A stretch of DNA of 15,688 nt, from assembly GCA_017530275.1 (NCBI GenBank), contig JAFXMP010000196.1, positions 1 to 15,688 of the forward strand, read 5' to 3'. The first letter of the stretch is position 1. Each line of letters begins with the position of its first letter. A program made the position numbers and the translations under genes. The notes beneath the pieces were generated by a model. The model saw nothing but the letters and a program-made list of their open reading frames with translations. It made no database searches and was not told the DNA's origin. The stretch is from Clostridia bacterium (GTDB lineage Bacteria; Bacillota_A; Clostridia; Christensenellales; Aristaeellaceae). Below are positions 15,139 to 15,688 of this stretch, in pieces.

Positions 15139-15550
15139 TTCAGCATCATAGCATCCTTTTTGGGCAGTGATATGAACAAGGTCGGCAACTCCAGAAAGGC
15201 AGATGTGTTGACCACGCCATTCCAGGATTCTCTGATATTGCGGGCTACAACAACGGCTTTGGTCGTTATCCGCTGGAAGCGAAGGCGCACACGGATCACG
15301 TGGTCTTCAGGTAGGAAACCTTCCCGCAGGACATCTGGAACAAATGGCAGATGGTCAAGAAGTATCCCTATCTGATTGGTGACTTCATGTAGTCGAGTTA
15401 AGATAATATCTGCGTGGTGGGCCTCGGTGCCTGGAGTTATACCGGCGGCATGCCCATTACCCGTCCCTATCTATGGATTTTCGCGAGTACCAGAGTGATA
15501 AACATTCTCAGCAATCCGGACAGCACTTACAAGTATGAAAGGAGCACATT
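15139..15550 (+). pseudogene. Decayed 3' remnant of a GH2 beta-galactosidase
   Basis: No intact gene lies here, but translated pieces match the catalytic end of clostridial GH2 enzymes. One frame encodes DMNKVGNSRKADVLTTPFQD; after loss of one base near 15233 the next frame continues DIAGYNNGFGRYPLEAKAH, ETFPQDIWNKWQMVKKYPYL, IGDFM, and VVGLGAWSYTGGMP, ending around NILSNPDSTYKY. The Glu of ETFP (codon 15315) is the position of the GH2 nucleophile. In-frame stops occur at 15312-15314 (expected Ser), and twice within the expected DFMW-SWDY segment (TAG 15390-15392 and TAA 15399-15401) at conserved Trp positions. The N-terminal two-thirds or more of the gene are absent; similarity begins directly after the preceding stop codon. 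It is clearly non-functional. Confidence 0.85.
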
Positions 15551-15551
15551 A

Positions 15552-15688
15552 GAGTCTGTTTCTAAAAGCATACTCACCAGCATTATGCAAGAAGTATGCG
15601 GATACAAGCCAAATGGACAAAAGCCAGAAAACGGTCAGCGAGCTTATCATAACGGGTAGCGACGCGGCGAAACTCTTTCAACTTCAAA
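15552..15688 (-). mobile_element. End of an IS5-family insertion sequence (partial)
   Basis: From the window edge inward, the minus strand encodes a transposase C-terminus, and beyond its stop lies about 30 nt ending in GAGTCTGTTTCTAAAAGC (read on + from 15552), which looks like a terminal inverted repeat. The bases TTA(G) just outside could be the target site. GH2 homology stops at about this point. The other end is outside the window, so the boundary is tentative. Confidence 0.65.
15583..15688 (-). CDS. IS5-family transposase, C-terminal fragment (runs off the window)
   Basis: Read on the minus strand from base 15687, 34 codons precede the stop (complement of 15583-15585). They encode EFRRVATRYDKLADRFLAF followed by VHLACIRILLA. 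FRR-ATRYDKLA-NFL-FV is the conserved tail of many IS5/IS4-superfamily transposases. The DDE catalytic residues lie upstream, beyond the window. Too little is visible to tell whether the transposase is intact. It opposes the direction of all other genes here. Confidence 0.75.
   Translation of the reverse strand, partial: LKLKEFRRVATRYDKLADRFLAFVHLACIRILLA

Noticed and set aside
15160..15659. Short plus-strand frames after the DUF5107 gene as real genes
   Set aside because: One lacks a convincing start and both are pieces of the decayed GH2 gene, the second running on into the insertion sequence.
1..15688. CRISPR array, tRNA or rRNA genes
   Set aside because: No regularly spaced repeats and no recognisable tRNA or rRNA sequence were seen on either strand.

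Overview
The window reads as a carbohydrate-utilisation locus of an anaerobic, low-to-mid GC Gram-positive bacterium, most likely an uncultured gut or rumen Clostridia lineage. This is inferred from strong AGGAGG-type ribosome binding sites, sigma-A promoters, an LplB/YtcP-type ABC sugar importer with no ATPase of its own, and clostridial-looking GH39, GH35, GH2 and DUF5107 proteins. All intact genes lie on the + strand. Nothing in the sequence fixes a species.

Left part (1-4703): the 3' part of a short-chain dehydrogenase of the D-mannonate oxidoreductase (fructuronate reductase) type, a GltD-like flavin/iron-sulfur NAD(P) oxidoreductase, a GH39 beta-xylosidase-like gene broken by one apparent 1-nt frameshift near 3460, and an AraC-family regulator. 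The gaps are short and all four genes point the same way, so they may be one transcription unit.

Middle part (4704-8593): a 283-nt intergenic region with a near-consensus promoter (ATGACA-17-TATAAT) and a long inverted repeat just upstream of it, then two CUT1-type permeases and a secreted solute-binding protein, closed by a strong intrinsic terminator. The AraC protein is the obvious candidate to bind the inverted repeat.

Right part (8629-15136): an aldose-1-epimerase-like protein, a promoter (TTGAAA-17-TATAAT), a GH35 beta-galactosidase-like enzyme and, 11 nt later, a 1081-residue DUF5107 (mutarotase-like) plus TPR protein. The glycosidases have no signal peptide, so the picture is import of oligosaccharides followed by cytoplasmic cleavage, with xylose, galactose and hexuronates fed to central metabolism. 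A plausible substrate is a decorated hemicellulose such as glucurono- or galacto-substituted xylan, but this is inference.

Right edge (15137-15688): no intact gene. It holds a decayed 3' remnant of a GH2 beta-galactosidase with in-frame stops and a frameshift, followed by the end of an IS5-family insertion sequence on the minus strand whose transposase C-terminus runs off the window. With the GH39 frameshift, this suggests the locus is partly degenerating.
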